Notes: generated from the letters alone by a model not told the origin. A stretch of 64,000 bases of DNA from Mesostigma viride (GCA_009746045.1 RPFO01001358.1:19643-83642), one strand, 5' to 3'; positions 21,291 to 32,201 are shown, counted from the stretch's first letter. Made by a program: numbers and translations.

Positions 21291-21960
21291 CGAAGGGGCT
21301 GAAAGAATAAGTAAGGAGTATATATTACAAAGGGAAAAAGAAAAAAGAAAAGGAAAAGGAAAAAAAGAAAAATGAGAAAAGAAAATGTAAATGGTAATAA
21401 TACGAACAATAATAAATAATTACAAAGTAAAGAGTAATAATAATAACAAAAACAAAAATGGAATAAAGGGAAGGTCATTGCTGGGATGTGGTGAGGCACA
21501 GGCGATGTTGGAGTGTGGGTCAGGAGCTCGATTTTTCAGCGCCCATGGTGCCCGGCCGGGGTCTCCTATCCAACAGGGTCTAAAGCCTCGTGCCCAGATC
21601 ACTCCAATGACAAAGTGGAAGGTGAAAAGGGGTAGGCAGTGAAAAATAGACAGGATGAACAAACATAACAGTGAGAGTAATAAAGAGGAGTTTTAAGGCA
21701 CAAAGAGAAGTGGTAAAGGAGAGAAAAAAAAGAAAGCAAGAAAGAAGTAAAAACAATCAAAAATAAAGAATACAGTAATAAAATAATGATAACAATCAAA
21801 TGAGAAGAAGAACAAAGTATGACATATAAAAAAAATTGTTGAATAGGCATGCATAGGAAAGACAAGAAGAACAAGTAAAGTAAAAAAAAAAAAAGAAAAT
21901 GAGTAGCTAACCTCTTCTTCATATTTTTATTAGTAAGAACATACTTGCATGCATGCACCA
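21291..21960. repeat. Purine-rich, A-rich tract
   Basis: Most of this stretch is A and G on the plus strand (GAAAAAGAAAAAAGAAAAGG, GGAGAGAAAAAAAAGAAAGC), broken at 21480-21640 by a more balanced segment containing GCCCGGCCGGGG. The minus-strand frames that it leaves open are low-complexity Phe/Leu runs and I do not call them genes. Confidence 0.7.
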
Positions 21961-22892
21961 GCGCATGCATTTAGTAGTATCAAAGAGACAACCAAAGAAG
22001 GCCAGAAATCTGGTATTAAAGAGAAAACCAGATCTGGTATACCTGGTCTTATATCATTATACACCACAAATCACGATAGGGAGGCCATTCTACTTTAGTG
22101 CTCGTCCGTTTGAGATCAAATGAGAGATCTTGGTCTTGCTGTTCACGTATAAACATTGCGAATCCATTACTGACCATGCCACTGGCTGTTGCATTTCGAC
22201 ATGTACTTTGGGTGTGATGGCCAGGCATGAGCACGGTCAGGCAAAAGCTACAGAAATGCGAACTGCCTCCCAAGGATGCCGTACCCAACGCCATGCCAGT
22301 CCCGGTATAATACGGATCGCAGCGTCACTTACACATGAAGTGAGACAACTATGCCTGGACGCATGGCGATCCAACAATAGGCTGTCAAACCCGGCATAGC
22401 CCTGGCAATCGGATGCGTGGGTTGATGGAGCTCGAAGCAATGGCGGCATTGCCATCATGAAACCTTTCTCGCCGGAATACCAAGTGCCGGCCATGCAGCC
22501 CGCTTTTGCTTCTTAGTAACAACTGGTGACGATTTTATGTAGTCGGCACATGCAGGTCTGCATGGTCTTTCATTGTATGCAAGTTGCAACCAGACTGTCC
22601 GGAATGTGTTGCGATCTGGTAAGTGTCGTTGGCTTGCCTCACGTTTACACATTCCTTTTGCTCTTCCAAGGTTGCTGCATGCAATTAACTTTCACCATGC
22701 AACTGATCGTATGTAGATCAGTTTATTTATTGCCATTTTTACAAACCATAAGTTCAACATGTATTTCCTTGTAATTATTATTAAGTGAGACAACTATATG
22801 ATCAGAATATGAGCTAGACAACCAGTGGCTTGGCCAGCCAGGGCGGCATATCCTGACCTGGCCTGGCCCCAAGGACAAATCCAGACGAGTTG
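21961..22892. other. Intergenic, no gene seen
   Basis: Mixed sequence without a supported frame. Contains the dispersed repeat copy at 22340-22376 and a further partial copy near 22786. Confidence 0.4.
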
Positions 22893-23260
22893 GTAGACCT
22901 GCCATAAACTGTACCGATCAGTTGCTGGCCGACCTATAGAGGTCCCAGCCCAGTTTGAACACCACATTTCCTCCCTCTCTTTTGCTTGGACTGCTACTCA
23001 GGACAATAAGAGGTGGCAGACCATATTGTACAGGCCCACACGCCAGCCCTTGTGTGCAAGCCCCGCCCCCCTCCCCCCAAGGAGGAAGCCGCTTTGCTGC
23101 AACTCGTAGAGTAGCTATAGGATTTTTTTATTTTTTTTTGTATATTAGCTTAGAGTTAGCTTAGCTCGGTTTCACGGCTTCGCTCACCCCCACCCATCAG
23201 CAAGGGAATACGCGCTAAATTATCGATCTCCCAACAGATGGCCATGGATCGAGTCATGTT
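22893..23260 (+). mobile_element. 3' fragment of retroelement family R, copy 2
   Basis: Homologous to 5290-5665. The shared frame reads TCHKLYRSVAGRP, FEHHISSLSFAWTA and ends near 23105. The 3' UTR again has TTAGCTTAG and GGAATACG. The terminal hairpin is damaged here (CTCCCAACAGAT near 23228), but GAGTCATGTTAT follows as in copy 1. No intact start exists. Confidence 0.6.
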
Positions 23261-23414
23261 ATTCTGATTTGGCACGCCGCAAAGGTGAAAACCATTTGCG
23301 TTTAGTGCCGGTCCGCGGAAAACGCGATCTGCAAATGAATCCAGGCCGGAATCGAACTGGGGACCTCTCGCACCAACTTTTGCTGACTATAGGACGGACG
23401 TCTCCGGATCCTAG

Positions 23415-23585
23415 GGCATCGCCTTCAAGGAACAGCTAGTAGAGGACATGGGGGGCCTCGGCCTCTCCGTGATTTGGAAGAAGATGATGGACAAGGCCAA
23501 GTGGGCCCAGGTCATAGAGGACAATGAGCCCCCCCCAGTGGGGAAGCGCCCGCGTGTGCAATCCCGCGGGAGGCACGCCAGATAG
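23415..23585 (+). pseudogene. C-terminal fragment of an unidentified retroelement ORF
   Basis: A 56-codon frame closed by TAG at 23583. It reads GIAFKEQLVEDMGGLGLSVI then WKKMMDKAKWAQVIEDNEPP and ends in a basic tail (KRPRVQSRGRHAR). It is followed by a 3' UTR with CCAT repeats, the hairpin CTCCCCAACGGGAG (23733-23746) and a TTAA tail. The layout is that of the other LINE-like tails in this window, so I infer the 3' end of a related element. The protein itself is not one I recognise. Confidence 0.45.
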
Positions 23586-23774
23586 CTCCCCCTCGGGCAG
23601 CGTGCGGCTGCCTAGATAGATGTTGTAGTTAGAATGCTGTTAGATAGATGTAGTATGTAGCCAATGTAGATAGATTAGACCGGTAGGAATGTTGCACCCA
23701 TCCATCCATCCATCGGGGTTAATGCTCCGTGACTCCCCAACGGGAGCACGAGTCTAATTAATTAATTAATTAGG
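23586..23774 (+). other. 3' UTR and tail of the element ending at 23774
   Basis: Contains TAGATAGATGTAGT-like repeats, five CCAT units (23700-23715), the stem-loop CTCC-CCAACG-GGAG and TAATTAATTAATTAATTAG. Confidence 0.6.
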
Positions 23775-24113
23775 GCATCGCCAACTGACACCTACAGTCA
23801 TCCGCTACAGATGGAGTCATGTTATAATTTAAAATCATAACCAGCGCAGGCCAGAAATCTGGACCATTCGGATTAGCTGGGTACCTCCAGCCTGCTATCT
23901 TTTAGTCGTCTCCACGCGCATTTATCGAGTTGTCAACGCGCATTTATCGAGTTGTCTCCACACGCATTTATCGAGTTCATGCAGGATATGGTGAAATTCA
24001 GCGATAAACGCATGCACACGATATGGAGGTGCATGTGTTGCACCAATTGTGTGTATCGAATTCCCGCTCTGGCCACATTTAATGCAGTCTGATCGACGCC
24101 TTGCATGCCGCAG

Positions 24114-25106
24114 TATTGAATTGAATTGAATTGAATTGTAACATAACTCCGTTGGGAGTATATGTAGCACATAGCCCTTGAGAGGGGGCGTATGGCCTAT
24201 CATACATCCTAAGCTACTTCCTGCAAGGGTGGGGATGTAAAGGACCCTTGCTCTAGGTGCACCAGGGCACTGGCATCCCCATGATCTTCAAGCTATGCCC
24301 AGCGAAGGGGGAGCCTGTCATGGGGGGGAAGATCAGCATAGCTATACAAAGAAGCTAGGGCATGGCGTCTCAGCAGAGAGTTATTCCCTGCATAGGCACA
24401 ACAGAACTAAATAAAGCTAGGCATCATCTGGGGTGTGGCTCATAATAGGCACACATGTACATGATTAAGTAAAGCGCGTGGCTTAGCTGAGATAGTGCCT
24501 CTAGGAGGCGTACATTCTGATCAGACACAGGCGTACATGTACATGGCCACGGTCTATCTATTCTACACTACTACTGCTATATTCCCCTAAGCTGGGGCGT
24601 CTGGAGTCGCTGGGGCCGCGGGGGGGGGGGGGTCGCCTGCCAGGGCTTATGGCCGACGTAGATGGCCGCCCCCTTCCAGTACACCGGCTGTCCCGCCTTG
24701 GTCTGCCGGAGCTGGAGGTAGGTCGGCCATAGCTCCCGTCGCCGTTGTTGCTGCGCCAGGGTCAAGTCGTCATCAAGGGTGAAGAGAGTCTTCTCGAGCC
24801 GCTTGCGGCGTCTGAGAAAAGAAATCTTGTCCGCCGGGGTCTTAAAGGTGAGAAGGAGCGGGGGCGGCCCTGCCTTACCCCGCGCGCGGGGAAGGCGGTG
24901 GGCGGCCAGCTCGATCTCACCGTTAAGGCCCATGCGACCAAGGATTTCTCTCTCAAACGCACGCAAAAGCTTCTCGGAATTCTCACCTTCCTCCATCTTG
25001 AAGTTCTTGACAATGACGTTGAGGCTGCGCTTGGCGAGCTCGGCCTCCTCGCGGAGGTCAAGCGTCTGCTGTTGAAGCTGGGCTGCGACGGCGGAGGTGG
25101 TGCCGC
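24114..25106 (-). mobile_element. ORF1-only element, 5'-truncated copy 2
   Basis: Read right to left, this copy holds the last 175 or so codons of ORF1 and a full 3' UTR. The hairpin CTCCCAACGGAG (complement at 24147-24158) follows, then a tail of AATTC repeats (24114-24137) in place of TTAA. Similarity to the first copy starts abruptly near 25106, so the 5' end is truncated. No reverse transcriptase frame follows ORF1 here either. Confidence 0.75.
24577..25106 (-). CDS. ORF1-type RNA-binding protein, C-terminal part (partial)
   Basis: One open frame without internal stops, matching the protein at 2033-3402 from TTSAVAAQLQ to the end. It keeps GENSEKL, the basic block KISFLRRRKRL and QPVYWKGAAIYV. 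Relative to the other copy it ends in a longer Pro-rich tail encoded by a C run. It has no ATG of its own; the frame runs into unrelated sequence at about 25107. It acts, if at all, as an RNA-binding chaperone of retroelement transcripts. Confidence 0.6.
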
Positions 25107-25134
25107 AGTATCCGCTGGTATAGGGGAGGCCCAC

Positions 25135-26222
25135 ACTAAATCACTAATCGAAAATTACTTGGGAAATGTTGTCTCGGGCTGATGGACATGTGTGCCCCTC
25201 AATTGCGGAGTTAAATTGGATGTATAATTGAATGAAATACATTATTACATTCCATGCATCGATGCTCGAGTCATCGCGATATCTGAATATCTTACATAAT
25301 TACAGACCCATCAATTGGAAGATCAGAAAGCTCCAGTGCATCTGCTCTACGACCGGACGTCTCAATCGTACGTAGTGCTTTCGAGTTATAATTACCCTCA
25401 ATGTATGTCTGGAAAATCCACGTGCAGGCAGTGTCAAATGCATGGTATATGAACTAGTTATGTACATGTCAAGATGATGACAGTCAAGCGAGGCCATACA
25501 TGTTGACGGACAAGTGAGCCTGTAGACCTACGTCGATCCCCAGTTCCTCGATGTCGTGCGCAGCCCCGATATCATCAGATTTCCAATCCCCAACGGCCGT
25601 CGGCTCCGCAAAATCCACGTTCGCGATTAAACAGTGCAACCGCGAGGGCCGTTCTAACTTGTAATCCACCTATATAATGGGCTCCGTCTCGTCACCGTGC
25701 GTTCGCATCAACAGGACAGCCACGGGTGTCGCGACGTCTCGGACGCTGTGCACTACACGCATCATCTCGGTCATCGCAGCCGTCGAGCACGTCACAAGCA
25801 TCAATTATTCTCTGGACGAATTCTCGTGACCGTGTTGATATTAATGTCTGCCAACTTCACGACTGTGAACAGCAGCCTCACGCACGTCCGGTCCATCCGA
25901 CTCCGTCAGGCGGTGTTGCGAATGGCGTCCTGCGTGCAAAAACCAGTACATGAAGGACAATAATGTTAGCCCGTTAGACAGATTTGTCTGTGGTTCCGCT
26001 TACAGCAGTACTAATCACCCGTTACGCGGATTTCGGGCAAGTGGGTATCCTCCTACATTACATGTATCCAATTATGGACGGGAGATTTAAAATGGGAAAC
26101 AAGTATCAGCGAACCCAGAATCAAGGTATCCACGCAACGGTTTTGAAGAAACGGCTATGTACATATAGACACAATGAACTGAACAAAACTTTAGTAGCTC
26201 ACTCGTCGTTCACTTGTTAGTC
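25135..26222. other. Intergenic, no gene seen
   Basis: Several short frames occur (for example 25697-25963) but show no composition or motif that supports them. Contains the first, imperfect copy of the CCAACGGCCGTTGG palindrome at 25590-25603. Confidence 0.4.
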
Positions 26223-26342
26223 GTAACGGAGGCAGTCATTCAGTCAGTTTGCAAGTTCAGTTGGCAAGTACGGAAACACACGCAAGTGCGTAACGGAGGC
26301 AGTCAGTCAGTCAGTTTGCAAGTGCAGTTGGCAAGTACGGAC
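26223..26342. repeat. 67-bp tandem duplication
   Basis: GTAACGGAGGCAGTCA begins at 26223 and 26290. The internal CAGT/CAGTCAGT part varies. Confidence 0.85.
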
Positions 26343-26642
26343 CACCAACCGCGTGTGTACGTCCATGATATCGCAATATAATCAAGAATAACAGGGAACG
26401 GTTAATGTATCCTTTACGCAGCTTTTTCGTTCAGGGCATGTTGAAATAACGAAAGTGGGGTCAGGTGTTCGAACCTTCCAAGTGCCGAATTTTTTACGAA
26501 CCAGCGCATTCACGAACCTTGCACTGGGGACGCGGTGGACGTGTACCATTACCCCGGCCTAATTCTAGCATTGTACACAAGGGGCGGTGGCTAGCAGTAA
26601 AGAAGGGCATCCTAGTCATAACGCTGGGCAAGTTTAAAAGCA

Positions 26643-26656
26643 CCAACGGCCGTTGA
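26643..26656. repeat. Palindrome CCAACGGCCGTTG(A), one of five copies
   Basis: Copies at 25590-25603 (one mismatch), 26643-26656 (last base differs), 26898-26911, 27156-27169 and 27309-27322. The last three and the first are followed by GCTC and a similar purine-rich stretch. It is either the core of a dispersed repeat or a recurring binding site. Confidence 0.8.
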
Positions 26657-26746
26657 GTAGGAAAAAAAAAGAGCAGGAGAAGAGCACGTCGACGTTTCAA
26701 CAGCAAGACAAAAATATTGAACCCCGAGTACCAATGAAAATGCTTT

Positions 26747-26808
26747 CATGCATGTCCACCCCGACGAGGCACAAATTCATGCATGCCCACCCCGACGAGG
26801 CACAAATT
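26747..26808. repeat. 31-bp tandem duplication
   Basis: CATGCATGYCCACCCCGACG begins at 26747 and 26778. Related CCCCCGACGATGCACA occurs again near 27090. Confidence 0.85.
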
Positions 26809-27155
26809 AATGAACGACAGATTTCTCACCCCCCCCCGGCACATGGAACAAGTGCCATCGCACGCACACACTTTGTAGACAGGAGAGTTTCGAGAGTCCA
26901 ACGGCCGTTGGCTCGGAGAAATTGACAGTACACCAGTAAAGACATTAAAATTATCACTTTGTTGTCTTATGTGTGCCGTGTCATTTCCCAAGGTCAAAAG
27001 CCGTCAACTTCTGCACCTCTTGTCCCTCCCACCCGTACGCACTAAGCATGCCCACCTTACACTACCACATGTGGCTCTTGAGAAAACTCCCCCCGACGAT
27101 GCACATGTGCCATTCACGCACACACCTTCAGACAAGGCTATCAGTTTTTCGAAGT

Positions 27156-27461
27156 CCAACGGCCGTTGGCTCCGAGAAATGCTGTTACAACTCAAAATTA
27201 CAATGGTGACATCCACGAGCTAGTGGTACGCCGAACAAGTGCTTGTATGACATATGGCGACTGCCCGTGAGGAAAAGTCCACCACCACACACGGTCAGTT
27301 TTTTGAGTCCAACGGCCGTTGGCTCCGAGAAATGCTGTTACAACGCAAAATTACAATGGTGACATACATGAGCTAGTGGTACGCCGAACAAGTGCTTGTA
27401 TGACATATGGCGACTGCCCGTGAGGAAAAGTCCACCACCACACACGGACAGTTTTTTGACT
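27156..27461. repeat. 153-bp tandem duplication carrying the CCAACGGCCGTTGG palindrome
   Basis: Two units, starting at 27156 and 27309, nearly identical over their length. Each includes AAATTACAATGGTGACAT, ACGCCGAACAAGTGCTTG and CCACCACCACACACGG. A third unit begins at about 27462 and breaks off. Confidence 0.9.
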
Positions 27462-27804
27462 CCAACGCAAGAACAGACGTAATGCACACCAAGTGACCAA
27501 GTGGCAAGATAAAGACACCCTTGCCAATCTCTACCCACAAAAACTTAGCCCCGAAATCCGTAGCCCCGAAATCCGTGATTGATTTGTACATTGTAGATGA
27601 CAATGCAGCGATCACATGTATTCTGAAACCAACACGTTTTTACCTAGTTATCATGGTAACCAATTTATGGTTACCTAGTTATCCATGGCTAGAAAGTTGT
27701 AAATACACGATGTGGCCACACACGCCATAGATGAAAATCATAACCAGATCACGCACATGATCATGGAAGGGGACTCTATTGATCTCAAAAAAGAAAGCTC
27801 AAGA
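27462..27804. other. Intergenic, no gene seen
   Basis: Contains a small duplication (AGCCCCGAAATCCGT twice near 27547-27576) and ACCTAGTTATC twice near 27641-27682. No coding frame is supported. Confidence 0.4.
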
Positions 27805-27862
27805 CACCCTACACCCTACACCCTACACCCTACACCATACATCCTACAACCTACACCCTTAA
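27805..27862. repeat. Short array of CACCCTA (TAGGGTG) repeats
   Basis: Four perfect 7-bp units followed by degenerate ones (CACCATA, CATCCTA, CAACCTA, CACCCTT). It differs from the plant telomere unit CCCTAAA by one base (CCCTACA). It lies about 210 bp before the GT-rich start of the satellite. Confidence 0.85.
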
Positions 27863-27895
27863 CTCTCCACCCTTAGCTTACGTGACCTTTTTTTC

Positions 27896-27964
27896 GGAGA
27901 AATGTCCGAGTGGAATGCTATGTATGGGGTAACTTTCCCAAGGGTTCGAATCCCTCTTTCTCCA
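27896..27964 (+). pseudogene. Collapsed tRNA-Ser-like sequence
   Basis: GGAGAAA (27896-27902) pairs perfectly with TTTCTCC (27957-27963), followed by discriminator A. TGTCCGAGTGG is a typical start of a serine or leucine tRNA D arm. AAGGGTTCGAATCCCTC is a good T arm containing the B box GGTTCGAATCC. GGGGTAACTTTCCC would be the long variable arm. The total is 69 nt, about 18 short of a class II tRNA. The D arm's 3' side and most of the anticodon arm are missing. TGCTA at 27917-27921 might be what is left of a GCU anticodon loop. The match is closest to organelle-type tRNA-Ser, so it may be a decayed nuclear copy. It cannot decode as it stands. Confidence 0.5.
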
Positions 27965-28072
27965 TTAGAGTTTTGTTTAGCTTCTATTCTCGTCTACACA
28001 TAATTCACACGAAGTACGCTTGCAAATACTTTATTACTATTTTGTTTGATATACTACACTAATATTATAATT

Positions 28073-28255
28073 GTTGTGTGTGTGTGTTGTTCACGTGTGC
28101 GTGTGTGTGTTGTGTGTGTTGTGTGTGTTGTGCGTGTGCGTGTGCGTGTGCGTGTGCGTGTGCGTGTGCGTGTGCGTGTGCGTGTGCGTGTGTGTGTGTA
28201 TATAATTTTTTGTTGTGTGTGTGTGTTGTGTGTTGTACGTGCAAGGTGTATGTAC
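28073..28255. repeat. GT-rich leader with GTGCGT hexamers
   Basis: TGTGTG and TGTTGTGTG runs, then about ten copies of GTGCGT (28128-28190), then TATATAATTTTTTG and more GT. It grades into the 40-bp satellite, which shares the GTGTGTG core. Confidence 0.9.
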
Positions 28256-31200
28256 ATGTGTGTGCAGCCGGCCCTTGCGTGCGCGGTGTGTGTACGTTTC
28301 TGTGCAGCCGCCCCTTGCGTGCGCGGTGTATGTACGTGTGTGTGCATGCCGGCCCTTGCGTGCATGGTGTGTGTACGTGTGTGTGCAGCCGCCCCTTGCG
28401 TGCGCGGTGTATGTACATGTGTTTGCACTCGCCCATTGCGTGCGCGGTGTATGTACGTGTGTGTGCAGCCGCCCCTTGCGTGCGCGGTGGATGTACGTGT
28501 GTGCGCACTCGCCCCTTGCGTGCGCGGTGTATGTACGTGTGTGTGCAGCCGCCCCTTGCGTGCGCGGTGTATGTACATGTGTGTGCATCCTTGTCCTTGC
28601 GTGCATGGTGTATGTACATGTGAGTGCCGTCGCCCCAACCGTGCATTGTGTATGTACGTGTGTGTGCAGCCGCCCCTTGCGTGCATGGTGTGTGTACATG
28701 TGTGTGCATCCTTGTCCTTGCGTGCATGGTGTATGTACATGTGTTTGCACTCGCCCCTTGCGTGCGCGGTGTGTGTACGTGTGTGTGCAGCCGCCCCTTG
28801 CGTGCATGGTGTGTGTACATGTGTGTGCATCCTTGTCCTTGCGTGCATGGTGTGTGTACATGTGTGTGCAGCCGCCCCTTGCGTGCGCGGTGGATGTACA
28901 TGTGCGGGCAGTTGCCCCTTGCGTGCGCGGTGTATGTACATGTGTTTGCACTCGCCCCTTGCGTGCGCGGTGTATGTACATGTGTGTGCAGCCGCCCCTT
29001 GCGTGCATGGTGTATGTACATGTGCTTGCACTGGCCCCGTGCGTGCGCGGTGTATGTACGTGTGTGTGCAGCCGCCCCTTGCGTGCGCGGTGTATGTACG
29101 TGCGTGTGCAGCCGCCCCTTGCGTGCGCGGTGTATGTACATGTGTGTGCATCCTTGTCCTTGCGTGCGCGGTGTATGTACATGTGTTTGCACTCGCCCCT
29201 TGCGTGCGCGGTGGATGTACATGTGTGTGCAGCCGCCCCTTGCGTGCATGGTTTATGTACATGTGTGTGCAGTCGCCGGCCCCGTGCGTGCGCAGTGGAT
29301 GTACGTGTGTGTGCAGCCGCCCCGTGCGTGCATGGTGTGTGTACGTGTGTGTGCAGCAGCCCCTTGCGTGCGCGGTGTATGTACGTTTCTGTGCATGCCG
29401 GCCCTTGCGTGCATGGTGTATGTACATGTGCTTGCACTGGCCCCTTGCGTGCGCGGTGTATGTACGTGTGTGTGCAGCCCCCCTTGCGTGCGCGGTGTAT
29501 GTACGTGTGTGCGCACTCGCCCCTTGCGTGCGCGGTGTATGTACGTGTGTGTGCAGCCGCCCCTTGCGTGCGCGGTGTATGTACATGTGTGTGCAGCCGC
29601 CCCTTGCGTGTGCGGTGGATGTACATGTGCGGGCAGTTGCCCCTTGCGTGCGCGGTGTATGTACATGTGTTTGCACTCGCCCCTTGCGTGCGCGGTGTAT
29701 GTACATGTGTGTGCAGCCGCCCCTTGCGTGCATGGTGTATGTACATGTGCTTGCACTGGCCCCGTGCGTGCGCGGTGTATGTACGTGTGTGTGCAGCCGC
29801 CCCTTGCGTGCGCGGTGTATGTACGTGTGTGCGCACTCGCCCCTTGCGTGCGCGGTGTATGTACGTGTGTGTGCAGCCGCCCCTTGCGTGCGCGGTGTAT
29901 GTACATGTGTGTGCATCCTTGTCCTTGCGTGCGCGGTGTATGTACATGTGTTTGCACTCGCCCCTTGCGTGCGCGGTGTATGTACATGTGTGTGCAGCCG
30001 CCCCTTGCGTGCATGGTTTATGTACATGTGTGTGCAGTCGCCCCGTGCGTGCGCAGTGTATGTACGTGTGTGTGCAGCCGCCCCTTGCGTGCGTGGTGTG
30101 TGTACATGTGAGTGCAGCCGCCCCTTGCGTGCGCGGTGTATGTACGTGTGTGTGCAGCAGCCCCTTGCGTGCTTTGTGTGTGTACATGTGTGTGAATCCT
30201 TGTCCTTGCGTGCATGGTGTGTGTACGTGTGTGTGCAGCCGCCCCTTGCGTGCATGGTGGATGTACATGTGAGTGCCGTTGCCCCTTGCGTGCGCGGTGT
30301 ATGTACGTGTGTGTGCAGCCGTCCCTTAATTGCGTGCGCGGTGTGTGTACGTGTGTGTGCACTCGCCCCTTGCGTGCGCGGTGTATGTACGTGTGTGCAG
30401 CCGCCCCTTGCGTGCGCGGTGTATGCCAGTGTGTGTGCATGCCGGCCCTTGCGTGCAAGGTGGTGTGTAAGTGTGTGTGCAGCCCCTTGCGTGCATGGTG
30501 TATGTACGTGTGTGTGCAGCCGGCCCTTGCGTGCATGGTGTGTGTACATGTGAGTGCAGCCGTCCCTTCCGTGCATGGTGTGTGTACGTGTGTGTGCAGT
30601 TGCCCCTTGCGTGCGCAGTGTATGTACGTGTGTGTGCATGCCGGCCCTTGCGTGCATGGTGTGTGTACGTGTGTGTGCAGTTGCCCCTTGCATGCGCGGT
30701 GTATGTACATGTGAGTGCAGCCGCCCCTTGCGTGCGCGGTGTATGTACGTGTGTGTGCAGCCGCCCCAAGCGTGCGCGGTGTAGTGTACGTGTGTGTGCA
30801 GTTGCCCCTTGCGTGCGCGGTGTATGTACATGTGTGTGCAGTTGCCCCTTGCGTGCGCGGTGTGTGTACATGTGTGTGCAGTTGCCCCTTGCGTGCGCGG
30901 TGGATGTACGTGTGTGTGCAGCCGCCCCTTGCGTGCGCGGTGTATGTACGTGTGTGTGCAGCCGCCCCAAGCGTGCGCGGTGTGTGTACGTGTGTGTGCA
31001 GTTGCCCCTTGCGTGCGCGGTGTGTGTACATGTGTGTGCAGTTGCCCCTTGCGTGCGCGGTGTATGTACGTGTGTGTGCAGCCGGCCCTTGCGTGCGCGG
31101 TGGATGTACGTGTGTGTGCAGCCGGCCCTTGCGTGCATGGTGTGTGTACGTGTGTGTGCAGCCGGCCCTTGCGTGCGCGGTGGATGTACATGTGTGTGCA

Positions 31201-31672
31201 GTCGCCCCTTGCGTGCGCGGTGTGTGTACGTGTGTGTGCAGCCGCCCCTTGCGTGCGCGGTGGATGTACGTGTGTGTGCAGTTGCCCCTTGCGTGCGCGG
31301 TGGATGTACGTGTGTGTGCAGCCGCCCCTTGCGTGCGCGGTGTGTGTACATGTGAGTGCAGCTGCCCCAAGCGTGCGCGGTGTGTGTACATGTGTGTGCA
31401 GTTGCCCCTTGCGTGCGCGGTGGATGTACGTGTGTGTGCAGCCGCCCCTTGCGTGCGCGGTGTAGGTACGTGTGTGTGCAGCCGCCCCAAGCGTGCGCGG
31501 GGGTACGTGTGTGTGCAGCCGGCCCTTGCGTGCATGGTGTGTGTACGTGTGTGTGCAGCCGCCCCTTGCGTGCGCGGTGTAGGTACGTGTGTGTGCAGCC
31601 GCCCCAAGCGTGCGCGGTGTAGGTACGTGTGTGTGCAGTTGCCCCTTGCGTGCGCGGTGTAGGTACATGTGT
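28256..31672. repeat. 40-bp satellite, left array (about 85 units)
   Basis: Unit: TGTGTGCAGCCGCCCCTTGC followed by GTGCGCGGTGTATGTACGTG. Common variants change CCGCCCC to TTGCCCC, CTCGCCCC, CATCCTTGTCC or CATGCCGGC, GCGCGG to GCATGG, TGTATG to TGGATG or TGTGTG, and ACGTG to ACATG. Some units are 41 bp. Open frames cross the array on both strands because the basic unit has no stop in any frame. I call no gene here. Confidence 0.97.
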
Positions 31673-32201
31673 ATCCAATCATTGCTTTATCCCATTGGAG
31701 TGAGGGGCTGCCAGAAGAACCAGATTTATTACATATAAGTGATAAGCCCACGTCAAGGCCGTAGCCAATCTGAGACTCTAGACTAACTAGGCCACCCGAC
31801 AGGTGGCTAGGACATCACATTACCAGGGCCAACTCACCTGGGCCAGTCATGAGGACCTGGACTTGTAATACCCTCAAGCAGCGAGGGAGGGCGGGTGGGA
31901 GCTGCAAAGAGGCCTAATTGTGGCAGTACCACAACCCTAAGTAGTCGGACCGCCCTGGGGTGGCGCGTGCCAGCCCACTGACCAAAAGGCCAGTGGCACC
32001 GTGACGCGCGCCAGCCCACTGACCAAAAAGGCCAGTGGTGCCGTGGCGCGCGCCAGCCCACTGACCAACAGGCCAGTGGCGCCGCGCCACCCCCGGTCCA
32101 CACTACCCCCCCCTCACTTCTAGTCGGACTGACTACTGCGGCCGCCCCTCCCCCTTTGAGTATGCCGCAAGTCATAGATAATACGAGCGTGAGCTCACAA
32201 A
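31673..32201. repeat. Interrupting block, copy 1 (529 bp, internally deleted)
   Basis: Starts ATCCAATCATTGCTTTATCC and ends GAGCTCACAAA. Its left 200 bp equal 32202-32403 and its right 303 bp (31899-32201) equal 33489-33791. Between these parts copy 1 has only 25 bp, while copy 2 has 1,085 bp. The right part holds three 41-42-bp repeats (31969-32091), each with a CCACTG...CAGTGG hairpin. No coding frame is supported. Confidence 0.85.

Noticed and set aside
21599-21970. Minus-strand membrane-like protein rich in Phe and Leu
   Set aside because: It is the translation of an A/G-rich low-complexity tract, with no start context and no regular membrane segments.
23340-23415. tRNA gene on the minus strand (AGTTCGATTCC looks like a B box)
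   Set aside because: The T stem does not pair properly and no acceptor or anticodon stem fits. At most it is a worn tRNA-derived repeat.
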